NCBI RefSeq assembly: GCF_042657165.1
Contig: NZ_JBHSNJ010000012.1
Span: 248,001 to 312,000, forward strand
Length of the DNA stretch: 64,000 nt
Reading direction: 5' to 3'
DNA from: Agrilutibacter niabensis
GTDB lineage: Bacteria; Pseudomonadota; Gammaproteobacteria; Xanthomonadales; Xanthomonadaceae
This document shows, in pieces, positions 44,674 to 53,202 of this stretch (the first letter of the stretch is position 1; the number at the start of each line of letters is the position of its first letter). Both the position numbers and the translations under genes were made by a program. The notes below the pieces were generated by a model. That model saw only the letters and a list, made by a program, of their open reading frames with translations. It ran no database searches and was not told the DNA's origin.

Positions 44674-45222
44674 TCACTGTAGCAGCGAGCGCAGCATCCA
44701 GGCGTTCTTTTCGTGCACCTGCAGGCGCTGGGTCATCAGGTCCACGGTCGGGTCGTCGCCGGCATCATCGGCGATCTTCAGCACCTTGCGCGCGGTGCGG
44801 GACACGGCCTCGTTGCCCACTACCAGCTGGCGGACCATCTCATGCCAGTCGGCGGTGTCACTGAGGCCCGGTTCTTCGGGGATCGAGGTCAGGCGGATGA
44901 ACTCGGCATACGAGCCCGGCGCGTTGTAGCCCAGTGCCCTCATGCGCTCGGCGGTTTCGTCCAGCGCCACCCATTGCTCGTTGTACTGGCCTTCGAACAT
45001 CACATGCAGGCTGTTGAACATCGGCCCGGTGACGTTCCAGTGGAAGTTGTGGGTCTTCAGGTAGAGCGTGAAGCTGTCCGAAAGGAAGCGCGACAGGCCC
45101 TCGGCGATCTTCTTGCGATCGCCGCCGCTGATCCCGATATCGATGGCGGGGGCGCTGCCGGCCGGCGCTTCGGCGGACTTGGCCTTGGAGGGCCCGGACT
45201 TCGATGGTTTGCTCTTGGCCAT
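44674..45222 (-). CDS. dps: DNA-protecting starvation protein Dps
   Basis: The protein has 182 residues. The Lys/Ser/Pro-rich N-terminal tail MAKSKPSKSGPSKAKSAEAP may bind DNA. The ferroxidase site is visible in KTHNFHWNVTGPMFNSLHVM and EQWVALDETAERMRALGYN, with the His, Asp and Glu ligands of Dps. Dps oxidises and stores iron and binds DNA during starvation or oxidative stress. The ATG at 45222 was chosen; a Met seven codons earlier is possible. The long basic tail is unlike E. coli Dps but seen in other members. Confidence 0.93.
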   Translation of the reverse strand: MAKSKPSKSGPSKAKSAEAPAGSAPAIDIGISGGDRKKIAEGLSRFLSDSFTLYLKTHNFHWNVTGPMFNSLHVMFEGQYNEQWVALDETAERMRALGYNAPGSYAEFIRLTSIPEEPGLSDTADWHEMVRQLVVGNEAVSRTARKVLKIADDAGDDPTVDLMTQRLQVHEKNAWMLRSLLQ

Positions 45223-45308
45223 GCCTGTCTCCCTGGTGTGCACGCTTGCGGCGACAATAGTCCCGCCGGCGGTCGGTTTGAAGTGGATTATTTCTTTCAG
45301 TTGGATTG

Positions 45309-48300
45309 ATGAACCCTATCGATGCAAACGCTAAGGCCGCGTCACGACGGGGCGGTGACAGGGCGCCTCGCAACGCGGCCGATGAAGCGCGCCAGGCGGA
45401 GCTGCGCCAGGCCCGCCGCGCCATCGATGGCGCGCTGAGCCGCGACCGTGGCCGCCTGCACGGCCTGTGGTCGCGCTGGAGCGCGAAACCGGCCGATGCC
45501 ACGGCGCAGGCGGCCTTCGCGCAGGCCTTGACGGCGTCGGTGGGGCAGCGCGCAGCGCGCGTCGCCTCGTTGCCCCACGCCCCGGTCGATGCCTCATTGC
45601 CGATCGCGGGCGAGGCCGATCGCATCGTCGAGTTGATCCGCGAGCACCAGGTGGTGGTGATCGCGGGCGAAACCGGATCGGGCAAGACCACGCAGATCCC
45701 CAAGCTGTGCCTGGCCGCCGGCCGCGGCGCCGCCGGCATGATCGGCTGCACGCAGCCGCGCCGCATTGCCGCGCGCGCGGTGGCGCGTCGCGTTGCCGAG
45801 GAACTGCAGACGCCACTCGGTGGCGCGGTGGGTTACCAGGTGCGCTTCACCGAGAACGTGGGTGAGCAGACCGCGGTGAAGTTCATGACCGACGGCATCC
45901 TGCTGGCGGAAATCCAGTCCGATCGCTGGCTGTCGCAGTACGACACCATCCTGATCGACGAGGCGCACGAGCGCAGCCTCAACATCGACTTCCTGCTCGG
46001 CTACCTCAAGCAGTTGCTGCAGAAGCGTCGCGACCTGAAGGTCATCGTGACCTCCGCGACGATCGACACCGAGCGCTTCGCCGCGCATTTCGATGGCGCG
46101 CCGGTGGTGAACGTCGAGGGTCGCAGTTATCCGGTGACCGTGCGCTACCGGCCACTGGAGGGCGAGGGCGATGGCGAGGGCGATCGCACCATCAACGACG
46201 GCATCGTCGGCGCCTGCGACGAGATCACCCGCGAGGACCCGCGCGGCGACGTGCTGATCTTCCTGGCCGGCGAGCGCGAGATCCGCGACGCCCACCAGGC
46301 GCTGGAACGCCGCAAGTACCGCGAGACCGAAGTCCTGCCCCTCTACGCACGGTTGTCCGTGCGCGACCAGGATCGCGTGTTCAATCCGGGAACCAAGCGC
46401 CGCATCGTGCTGGCCACCAACGTCGCCGAGACCTCGCTGACGGTGCCGCGCATCCGCTACGTCGTCGATCCCGGCACCGCGCGCGTCAAGCGTTACAGCC
46501 CACGCGGCAAGCTCGACCGCCTGCACATCGAGGACATCTCCCAGGCGAGCGCCGACCAGCGCAAGGGCCGTTGCGGGCGCATCGCCGAGGGCACCTGCTA
46601 CCGGCTGTACTCGGAAGCGGACTTCGAATCGCGGCCGCGCTACACCGATCCGGAAATCCGCCGCGCGGCCCTGGCCGGCGTGATCCTGCGCATGCTGTCG
46701 CTGGGGCTGGGACGCATCGAGGACTTCCCGTTCCTGGAGCCGCCGGACCCGCGCGCGGTGGCGGATGGCTGGCAGCAGCTGGCCGAACTCGGTGCGATCG
46801 ACATCGCCGCCGACCACGAGAGCCGGCGCCAGCTCACCGCCATCGGCAAGCAGATGGCACGGCTGCCGGTGGACGTGAAGCTCGCGCGCATGCTCGTCGC
46901 CGCCAACACCCATGGCTGCCTGCGCGAGATGCTGACGATCGCCGCGTTCCTGGGCATCCAGGATCCGCGCGAGCGACCCGCCGACCAGCGCGCCGCCGCC
47001 GACAACGCGCATGCGGAGTTCGCCGACCCGCGCTCGGAATTCGTCGGGATCCTCAAGCTATGGGACGCCTACCAGGTCGCGCACGAGGAGCTAACGCAGT
47101 CGAAGCTGCGCGCGTGGTGCGACAAGCACTTCGTCGGCTTCCTGCGCATGCGCGAATGGCGCGAACTGCATCGGCAGCTCAAGCTGCTGTGCGATGAGCT
47201 GGGCTGGCCGGTGCGCGGTACGCCGTCCGAGTTCGACCACGCGGCCTATGCCACGTTGCATCGCGCCCTGATCGCGGGCCTGCCGACCCAGATCGGCCAG
47301 CGCGGCGACAAGGGTTTCTACGACGGTCCGCGTGGCCGCAAGTTCCAGTTGTTCCCGGGTTCGCCCCTGGCGAAGAAGCCGCCTCCGTGGGTGCTATCGG
47401 CGACGCTGCTCGACACCGAGCGCGTGTGGTCGCTGACCAACGCGGCGATCGAGCCGGACTGGGCGATCAGCGAGCTGCCGCACCTGCTGGCGCGCCGCCA
47501 CCACGACCCGCATTGGGCGCGTTCGCAGGGACGCGTGGTGGGCAGCGAACAGATCAGCCTGTTCGGACTGGTGCTCGCGCCCAAGCGGCCGGTGCATTAC
47601 GGCGCGCTGTTTCCGGAAGAAAGCCGCGTCATCTTCGCCCGCGACGCGCTGGTGACCGGCGAGATCAACACCCGCTGCGCCTTCCTGCCGCGCAACCTGG
47701 CCACGCTGGCGAAGGCGCGCGAGGAGGAAGCCAAGCAACGCCGTGCCGGCCTCGTCGTCGACGAGGAATGGATGGCGCAGTGGTATCTCGACCGGCTGCC
47801 GCCCCACGTGCACAACGCGCAGGCGCTCGACGCCTGGTACGGCAAGCTGCCGCCAGCGGAGAAGACGAAGCTCGAATGGTCGTTCGACGACCTGATGATC
47901 GGCGGCGAAACCGAGGCCGCGCGCTTCCCGCCTTACCTCACGCTCGGCAATGCAAAGCTGGCGGTGAAATACCGCTTCGAGCCCGGCGCGCCGGACGACG
48001 GCATGACCGTCGCGGTGCCGCTGCACCTGCTCAATGCGCTCGATCCGGCGCGCCTGTCATGGCTCGCACCGGGCTTCGTCGCCGACAAGGCGGCGGGCCT
48101 GATCAAGTCGCTGCCGAAGACGTTGCGGCGCAACTTCGTGCCCGCGCCGGACTTTGCCCGCGCGTTCCATGAAGCCAACGCGCAGCCGGGCGCCGATTCG
48201 CTGCCGGGCGAACTGGCCCGGTTCCTGCGCAAGCTGACCGGCGTGGAAATCGCCACCGCCGATTTCGACGAAGCCACGCTGGAACCGCACCTGCGGATCA

Positions 48301-49331
48301 ACCTGCGCCTGCTCGACATGCCAAACAAAGGCAGCGATGGAAGGGTCGTGCTGGCCGAATCGCGCGACCTGGAGGAGCTGCGACGTCGCTTCGGCGAGCG
48401 CGCCGCCGCGGCGTTTGCGGCGAAGGCCGCGGACGGCCTGGCGCAAGGCGGCCTGACCGCGTTTCCGCAGGCGGCGATCCCGGTATCCGTGCCCGGCGCC
48501 GGCGGTGTACCGGCGTATCCGGCGCTGCATGACGATGGCGGCAGCGTCTCGTTGCGCGTGCATGCCGAACGCGAGGTCGCGCAAGGCGCGCATCCGCGCG
48601 GCGTGCGGCGCTTGCTGGCGATCGCGCTGGCGGACAAGCTCAAGCAGGCACGCAAGCAGTTGCCGGTAGCGCCGAAGACGGGCCTGCTGTACGCCGCGAT
48701 CGAATCGGCGTCGCCGCGCAGCCAACCCGACGGTTTGACGCTGAAGGAAGGCGACCGCCTGCGTGCCGACCTTGTCGACGGCGCCTTCGATGCCCTGACC
48801 CGCGAAGGTCTCGGGGAAATCCGCGAAGCGGTTGCGTTCGACGAACGGCGTGAGGTCGTGGCGAAGCAGCTCTTCGCCGAAGCCATGGAACGCCTGCGCC
48901 AGGCCGAAGTCATCCTCGCCGCGGTGGCGGACGTGCGGGCGAAGCTGGAATCGCCGCTGATGGGCTGGGCCAGCGGCAACCTGGACGACATGCGCGCGCA
49001 CCTCGCGGCGCTGACGCCGCCGGGCTTCCTGCGCGACACTCCTGCCGATGCACTGCGCGAGTACCCGCGTTACCTCAAGGCGCTGTCGCTGCGCGGCGAG
49101 CGCGCGTTGCGCGATCCCACCCGCGACCAGGCGCGCATGCTCGAGCTCAAGCCGTTCGTGGACGCGCTGGCGGCAGCCACGGCGGATGGGGGGAGCGATG
49201 CGCCCGAGTGGCAGGCGCTGCGCTGGGAGCTGGAAGAACTGCGGGTGTCGCTGTTCGCGCAGGAACTGGGCGCGCGTGGCGGGGTTTCGCCGAAGAAACT
49301 CGCCCAGCGGTTGGCCACGCTGCGGCGCTGA
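45309..49331 (+). CDS. hrpA: ATP-dependent RNA helicase HrpA
   Basis: The protein has 1340 residues, close to E. coli HrpA (1300). The DEAH helicase core has Walker A VVIAGETGSGKTTQIPKLCL, DEAHERSLNIDFLL, SAT (VTSATIDTERFA) and QRKGRCGRIAEG. The winged-helix/HA2 and OB-fold regions follow, and the ~500-residue C-terminal region unique to HrpA is complete. HrpA acts on stalled ribosomes and some fimbrial mRNAs in E. coli. The ATG at 45309 directly follows an in-frame TTG that could be read as start. It ends 17 bases before the convergent paralog trio. Confidence 0.95.
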   Translation: MNPIDANAKAASRRGGDRAPRNAADEARQAELRQARRAIDGALSRDRGRLHGLWSRWSAKPADATAQAAFAQALTASVGQRAARVASLPHAPVDASLPIAGEADRIVELIREHQVVVIAGETGSGKTTQIPKLCLAAGRGAAGMIGCTQPRRIAARAVARRVAEELQTPLGGAVGYQVRFTENVGEQTAVKFMTDGILLAEIQSDRWLSQYDTILIDEAHERSLNIDFLLGYLKQLLQKRRDLKVIVTSATIDTERFAAHFDGAPVVNVEGRSYPVTVRYRPLEGEGDGEGDRTINDGIVGACDEITREDPRGDVLIFLAGEREIRDAHQALERRKYRETEVLPLYARLSVRDQDRVFNPGTKRRIVLATNVAETSLTVPRIRYVVDPGTARVKRYSPRGKLDRLHIEDISQASADQRKGRCGRIAEGTCYRLYSEADFESRPRYTDPEIRRAALAGVILRMLSLGLGRIEDFPFLEPPDPRAVADGWQQLAELGAIDIAADHESRRQLTAIGKQMARLPVDVKLARMLVAANTHGCLREMLTIAAFLGIQDPRERPADQRAAADNAHAEFADPRSEFVGILKLWDAYQVAHEELTQSKLRAWCDKHFVGFLRMREWRELHRQLKLLCDELGWPVRGTPSEFDHAAYATLHRALIAGLPTQIGQRGDKGFYDGPRGRKFQLFPGSPLAKKPPPWVLSATLLDTERVWSLTNAAIEPDWAISELPHLLARRHHDPHWARSQGRVVGSEQISLFGLVLAPKRPVHYGALFPEESRVIFARDALVTGEINTRCAFLPRNLATLAKAREEEAKQRRAGLVVDEEWMAQWYLDRLPPHVHNAQALDAWYGKLPPAEKTKLEWSFDDLMIGGETEAARFPPYLTLGNAKLAVKYRFEPGAPDDGMTVAVPLHLLNALDPARLSWLAPGFVADKAAGLIKSLPKTLRRNFVPAPDFARAFHEANAQPGADSLPGELARFLRKLTGVEIATADFDEATLEPHLRINLRLLDMPNKGSDGRVVLAESRDLEELRRRFGERAAAAFAAKAADGLAQGGLTAFPQAAIPVSVPGAGGVPAYPALHDDGGSVSLRVHAEREVAQGAHPRGVRRLLAIALADKLKQARKQLPVAPKTGLLYAAIESASPRSQPDGLTLKEGDRLRADLVDGAFDALTREGLGEIREAVAFDERREVVAKQLFAEAMERLRQAEVILAAVADVRAKLESPLMGWASGNLDDMRAHLAALTPPGFLRDTPADALREYPRYLKALSLRGERALRDPTRDQARMLELKPFVDALAAATADGGSDAPEWQALRWELEELRVSLFAQELGARGGVSPKKLAQRLATLRR

Positions 49332-49348
49332 GCCGCGGCGCCGGCCCA

Positions 49349-49840
49349 TCAGTCGATGCGATAGACGCGCGCCTTCGGCAGGTCCTCGTGGACCTGGAGG
49401 AACCAGCGTCCCGCGACGCCAGGAACCACCACGATTTCCGGCGCCTGCATGGGCGCGCGCAACTTCATGTGACCCTTGAGTACTTTCCATTGCTGGCCGT
49501 TTTCCAGCACGAACACGGTGCCGGGTTCCCATCCGGCCACGTCGCCCTTCAGGCGGCTACGGATCGGCTTGTCGTCCAGGCCGATGTAGGTGCGCTCGGC
49601 CTCGGGCGCCTTCGCGGTGGTCGACGGCGTGGCCGTGCCGGGGGCCGGCTTCTCGCGCAGCAGGCGGTTCAACGCCGCCAACTGCGCCGCCGAGAGCGTA
49701 TCGAGGCCGGCTTCGTGCATCTCGTCCGCGCTCAGGCGCTGCTCGATGTCGGCATCGGCCTGCTGTGCCCGCACGGGAAGCGTGGCGGCAATGGCCAGGA
49801 CGAGCACGGCGCATGACGTCATCCGTCGCAGCATCTTCAT
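49349..49840 (-). CDS. Secreted protein, paralog C of a tandem trio
   Basis: The protein has 163 residues with a signal peptide MKMLRRMTSCAVLVLAIAAT. A motif shared by all three proteins follows: IEQRLSADEMHEAGLDTLSA and AQLAALNRLL. The conserved C-terminal domain is WEPGTVFVLENGQQWKVLKG and PGVAGRWFLQVHEDL. The domain looks like a small beta-sheet unit. No function is known; secretion to the periplasm is inferred from the signal. It is the last of three genes in a row on the minus strand. Confidence 0.75.
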   Translation of the reverse strand: MKMLRRMTSCAVLVLAIAATLPVRAQQADADIEQRLSADEMHEAGLDTLSAAQLAALNRLLREKPAPGTATPSTTAKAPEAERTYIGLDDKPIRSRLKGDVAGWEPGTVFVLENGQQWKVLKGHMKLRAPMQAPEIVVVPGVAGRWFLQVHEDLPKARVYRID

Positions 49841-49914
49841 GCTCCAGTTGCGATCGATATGTCGGGCCAGCTCAAAGCCAGCCCGTCAACACTCCATGAT
49901 CGTCGCGCCAGGTT

Positions 49915-50430
49915 TCAGATGTGTGTCAGCGAACGGCCTTGCGCATCATCCTCGACGCGCCTGACCTTGGCACCGATGCTGACGCCTTCGATCCGGATGT
50001 ACCAGCTGCCGAGCAGGCCGGGTTTTACCGTCACCTTCGGATTGGCCAGCCGCGTGGGGGTGTAGTACTCGCCGTCCACCACGCGCCAGCGCTGTCCGTT
50101 CTCGAGTTCGAACACGGTGCCCGCCTGCCAGCCGCGGAATTCGCCTTTCAGGCTACTGCTGACGGGCGCGTCGACCTTGCGCTCGCGCTCGGCTGCTGCG
50201 CTTTCGACGGCAACGCTCGCCTGTTCTTCGCGCAGCAACTGGTTGAGCAGGGACAGCTGCTCCGCATTCAGCTGGTCCAGCCCGGTCGCCTGAATCTGCT
50301 GGGCGGTGAGCCGCTGTTCGATCGCTATATAGGGACGCTCGGCCGAGGCGACGGCGGGAGCGAACACCCCAAGGAGCGCGATGGCATGGGCGAGCAGGCG
50401 CAGGCGGCCAGGTCGCTTGTCGAGGGCCAT
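49915..50430 (-). CDS. Secreted protein, paralog B of a tandem trio
   Basis: The protein has 171 residues with a signal peptide MALDKRPGRLRLLAHAIALL ending near ASA. The shared motif is IEQRLTAQQIQATGLDQLNA and EQLSLLNQLLREE, and the C-terminal domain has WQAGTVFELENGQRWRVVDG and PGLLGSWYIRIEGVS. An ATG 19 codons upstream would run into the next gene; the chosen start shares its first base with that gene's stop (TGATG), indicating coupling. The function is unknown. Confidence 0.75.
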   Translation of the reverse strand: MALDKRPGRLRLLAHAIALLGVFAPAVASAERPYIAIEQRLTAQQIQATGLDQLNAEQLSLLNQLLREEQASVAVESAAAERERKVDAPVSSSLKGEFRGWQAGTVFELENGQRWRVVDGEYYTPTRLANPKVTVKPGLLGSWYIRIEGVSIGAKVRRVEDDAQGRSLTHI

Positions 50431-50930
50431 CACTTCACCCGGCGCACGCCAGCGCGCGTGTTGTAGCCCTCGATCTGCATGTACCACTTGTTGCCCATGA
50501 CGCTGGGCGTGATCCGCACCTGCGGATCGGTCTTGCGCGCGCCGGCGAGCGACGCGGAGTCGACCTGCTCCCAGACCTGGCCGTTGTCCAGCGTCCAGCT
50601 GCGGCCCGGCGCGAAGCCACGGAATTCACCCACGATCCTGCCCACGATGGGGTCGGTCTTGCCGAAGGTCAGGAAACCGCGGTTCTCGGTCTCGACCTTG
50701 TCCTTGGCCAGGGTCGCGGCCTTGGTCGTTTCGACTTCCAGCGTGTTGTTGAGCCAAGCGTTGAGGTTGGCCAGTTCCTGCGGCGACAGCTTCTCCAGTC
50801 CCGACGCCTTGAACTGCTCCGGCGTCATCTGCTGCTCGATCGGCGGCTGCGCGTAGGCACCGGGGGCCACGACCAGCAGGGCGGCAAGCGCGAGCGAAAA
50901 ATTCAGCGGGCGCAGGCGGTTCAGGGGCAT
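50430..50930 (-). CDS. Secreted protein, paralog A of a tandem trio
   Basis: The protein has 166 residues with a signal peptide MPLNRLRPLNFSLALAALLV ending near AYA. The shared motif is IEQQMTPEQFKASGLEKLSP with QELANLNAWL. The C-terminal domain has FAPGRSWTLDNGQVWEQVDS and PSVMGNKWYMQIEGYN. It is the first gene of the trio, and divergent from relA with 66 bases between. The three proteins clearly derive from duplication. A role in envelope homeostasis is conceivable but unsupported. Confidence 0.75.
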   Translation of the reverse strand: MPLNRLRPLNFSLALAALLVVAPGAYAQPPIEQQMTPEQFKASGLEKLSPQELANLNAWLNNTLEVETTKAATLAKDKVETENRGFLTFGKTDPIVGRIVGEFRGFAPGRSWTLDNGQVWEQVDSASLAGARKTDPQVRITPSVMGNKWYMQIEGYNTRAGVRRVK

Positions 50931-50996
50931 GGCGGTTCCTCTCCGGACTGTTGGGGGCTAGTGTAGACCGGTCACTCGTTTTCACCGCAACGCCCC

Positions 50997-53159
50997 GTGA
51001 ACACTGCTTCCCCCACCAACCTGGATGTCCTGCTGTCGTCGCCTGCGGCAGCGCAGGCAGCCGCGTCCATCGCGGCGCCGCTCCGGCATGCGCTGCGCGC
51101 GATATATGGCGATGCCGGCGTGGCGATGGGCGACTCGCAGGCGGTGATCGAGGCCACGCTGGATTCGCTGGCCCGGCTGGGGGCCGACGGCGAAACCGTT
51201 GCCGCCGCCTTGCTGCACGATTGCGTGCCGCCCAAGGGCGGGCTGGCGGAAATCGAGAAGAAGTTCCCGGCCGTGGCGGCGCTCGTGGAAGGCCAGCACG
51301 CCGCATCGCAGGTGTGGTCGCTGCATGCCGAACGCGGTTCGCACGCCAGCAACGAAGGTCTTCGCCGCCTGTTGCTGGCCATCGTCCGCGACCTGCGCGT
51401 GGTCCCGATCCTGCTGGCGCGACAACTCGCGCGCATGCGCAACGCCGCAACCCTGCCCGAAGCCGAGCAGCGCGCCCTCGCCGAGCTCACCCGCGACATC
51501 CATGCGCCGCTGGCCAACCGGCTGGGCATCTGGCAGTTGAAGTGGGAGCTGGAGGATCTCGCGTTCCGCTACCTGGAGCCGCAGACCTACAAGCAGATCG
51601 CGCGCCTGCTCGACGAGAAGCGCGGCGACCGCGAGCGCTACATCGAGGCGGTGAGGAATACCCTGCAGCAGGCGATGGCCGCGCAGGGCATCAGGGCCGA
51701 TGTCGCCGGCCGGCCCAAGCACATCTACAGCATCTGGAAGAAGATGCACCGCAAGGACGTGCCGATCAGCGAGCTGTACGACCTGCGCGCGGTGCGCGTG
51801 CTCGTCGACGATGTCGCCGCGTGCTACGCCGCGCTGGGCGTGGTGCATTCGACCTGGGCGCCGATCCCGAGCGAGTTCGACGACTACATCGCGCGTCCCA
51901 AGCGCAACGACTACCGCTCGCTGCACACCGCGGTGATCGGCCCGGAAGGCAAGACGCTGGAAGTGCAGATCCGTACCTTCGACATGCACAAGCAGGCCGA
52001 GCTGGGCGTCGCCGCGCACTGGAAGTACAAGGAAGTCGGCAGCCACAGCGCCGACGCGGCGTTCGACCGCAAGATCGCCTGGATGCGCAAGCTGCTCGAG
52101 GCGCACGGTGAAGGCGAGGGCGCACTCAGCGGCGAGTTCGACAATGAGCTGGTCGAGGACCGCATCTACGTGCTCACGCCCAAGGGCGATGTCATGGACC
52201 TGCCGGTAGGCGCGACGCCGCTGGACTTCGCCTACCACGTGCACACCCTGGTCGGGCATCGCTGCCGCGGCGCCAAGGTGGACGGCCGAATCGTGCCGCT
52301 GGACCACAAGCTGCGCAGCGGCGACCGCGTCGAGATCCTCACCGGCAAGACCGCCGAGCCGCGGCGCGACTGGCTGATCGCTGCCAACGGTTTCCTTGCC
52401 AGCGCCCGCTCGCGCGAGAAGGTGCGGACCTGGTTCCACAAGCTCGATCGCGCGCGCAACGAGCAGGAGGGCAAGGAGCTGCTGGACAAGGAGCTGCGCC
52501 GCCTCGGCCTGCTGGGGGCCGACCTCGCGCCCGTGCACGAGCGCTTCAACGTCGATAGCGACGGTGACCTGCACGTGCTGGTGGCGCTCGGCGACGTCGG
52601 GCCGCACCAGATCGCGCGGGTATTGCTGGAGCTCGAGCGCGCCCCGACCGCGCAGGCCGACCCCACGGCCACCGCCATCCAGGTTTCACGCGCGCCTCGC
52701 AAGGTCGCCTCGCGCAATGCCGAATTCACGGTCGAGGGCGTCGGCAACCTGCTGGTGCAGCTCGCCCGTTGCTGCCAGCCGGTGGCGGGAGAGCCCATCG
52801 TCGGCTATCTCACGCGCGGTCGCGGAGTCAGCGTGCATCGGCCGGACTGCGCTTCCTACCTGCGCCTGGCCGCCGCGCAGCCGCAGCGCGTGCTGCCGGT
52901 GGAATGGGGCCGCAAGGGCAGTGGCTATGAGGTCGATGTCGAGGTACTGGCGCTGGACCGCAAGTGGTTGTTGAAGGAAGTCAGCAATGTGATAGCCCAG
53001 GCCAACGCCCACGTCACCAGCATCAGCAGCCAGCTGGAGCGCAACGGCGCCCACGTGCGGCTGCGCGCACGACTGCGCGTCAACGACTACGGCCAACTGT
53101 CGACGCTGCTGGGCAAGCTGGCCGCGCTGCCCGGCGTGGAGCATGCCCAGCGCAGTTGA
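50997..53159 (+). CDS. relA: (p)ppGpp synthetase RelA, synthetase-type
   Basis: The protein has 720 residues and starts at GTG. It has an N-terminal hydrolase-like domain, a synthetase domain with SEFDDYIARPKRNDYRSLHT, a TGS domain (VYVLTPKGDVMDLPVGATPL) and a C-terminal ACT domain. EFDD (ExDD) in place of RxKD marks the RelA type. In the hydrolase domain the HD motif persists (ALLHDCVPPK), but the acidic residues that follow in active SpoT enzymes are missing and LADRLHNMR is degraded to LARQLARMR, so hydrolysis is probably lost. RelA makes (p)ppGpp when uncharged tRNA is on the ribosome. Confidence 0.93.
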   Translation: MNTASPTNLDVLLSSPAAAQAAASIAAPLRHALRAIYGDAGVAMGDSQAVIEATLDSLARLGADGETVAAALLHDCVPPKGGLAEIEKKFPAVAALVEGQHAASQVWSLHAERGSHASNEGLRRLLLAIVRDLRVVPILLARQLARMRNAATLPEAEQRALAELTRDIHAPLANRLGIWQLKWELEDLAFRYLEPQTYKQIARLLDEKRGDRERYIEAVRNTLQQAMAAQGIRADVAGRPKHIYSIWKKMHRKDVPISELYDLRAVRVLVDDVAACYAALGVVHSTWAPIPSEFDDYIARPKRNDYRSLHTAVIGPEGKTLEVQIRTFDMHKQAELGVAAHWKYKEVGSHSADAAFDRKIAWMRKLLEAHGEGEGALSGEFDNELVEDRIYVLTPKGDVMDLPVGATPLDFAYHVHTLVGHRCRGAKVDGRIVPLDHKLRSGDRVEILTGKTAEPRRDWLIAANGFLASARSREKVRTWFHKLDRARNEQEGKELLDKELRRLGLLGADLAPVHERFNVDSDGDLHVLVALGDVGPHQIARVLLELERAPTAQADPTATAIQVSRAPRKVASRNAEFTVEGVGNLLVQLARCCQPVAGEPIVGYLTRGRGVSVHRPDCASYLRLAAAQPQRVLPVEWGRKGSGYEVDVEVLALDRKWLLKEVSNVIAQANAHVTSISSQLERNGAHVRLRARLRVNDYGQLSTLLGKLAALPGVEHAQRS

Positions 53160-53202
53160 CGGCGCGCACGGCCCTGTCATTTACGGGGCGCTATCCTCCG
53201 GG

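Noticed and set aside
50982..52607. 541-codon minus-strand frame opposite relA
   Set aside because: RelA motifs are unambiguous on the plus strand; the reverse frame shows His/Gln/Arg-rich low complexity.
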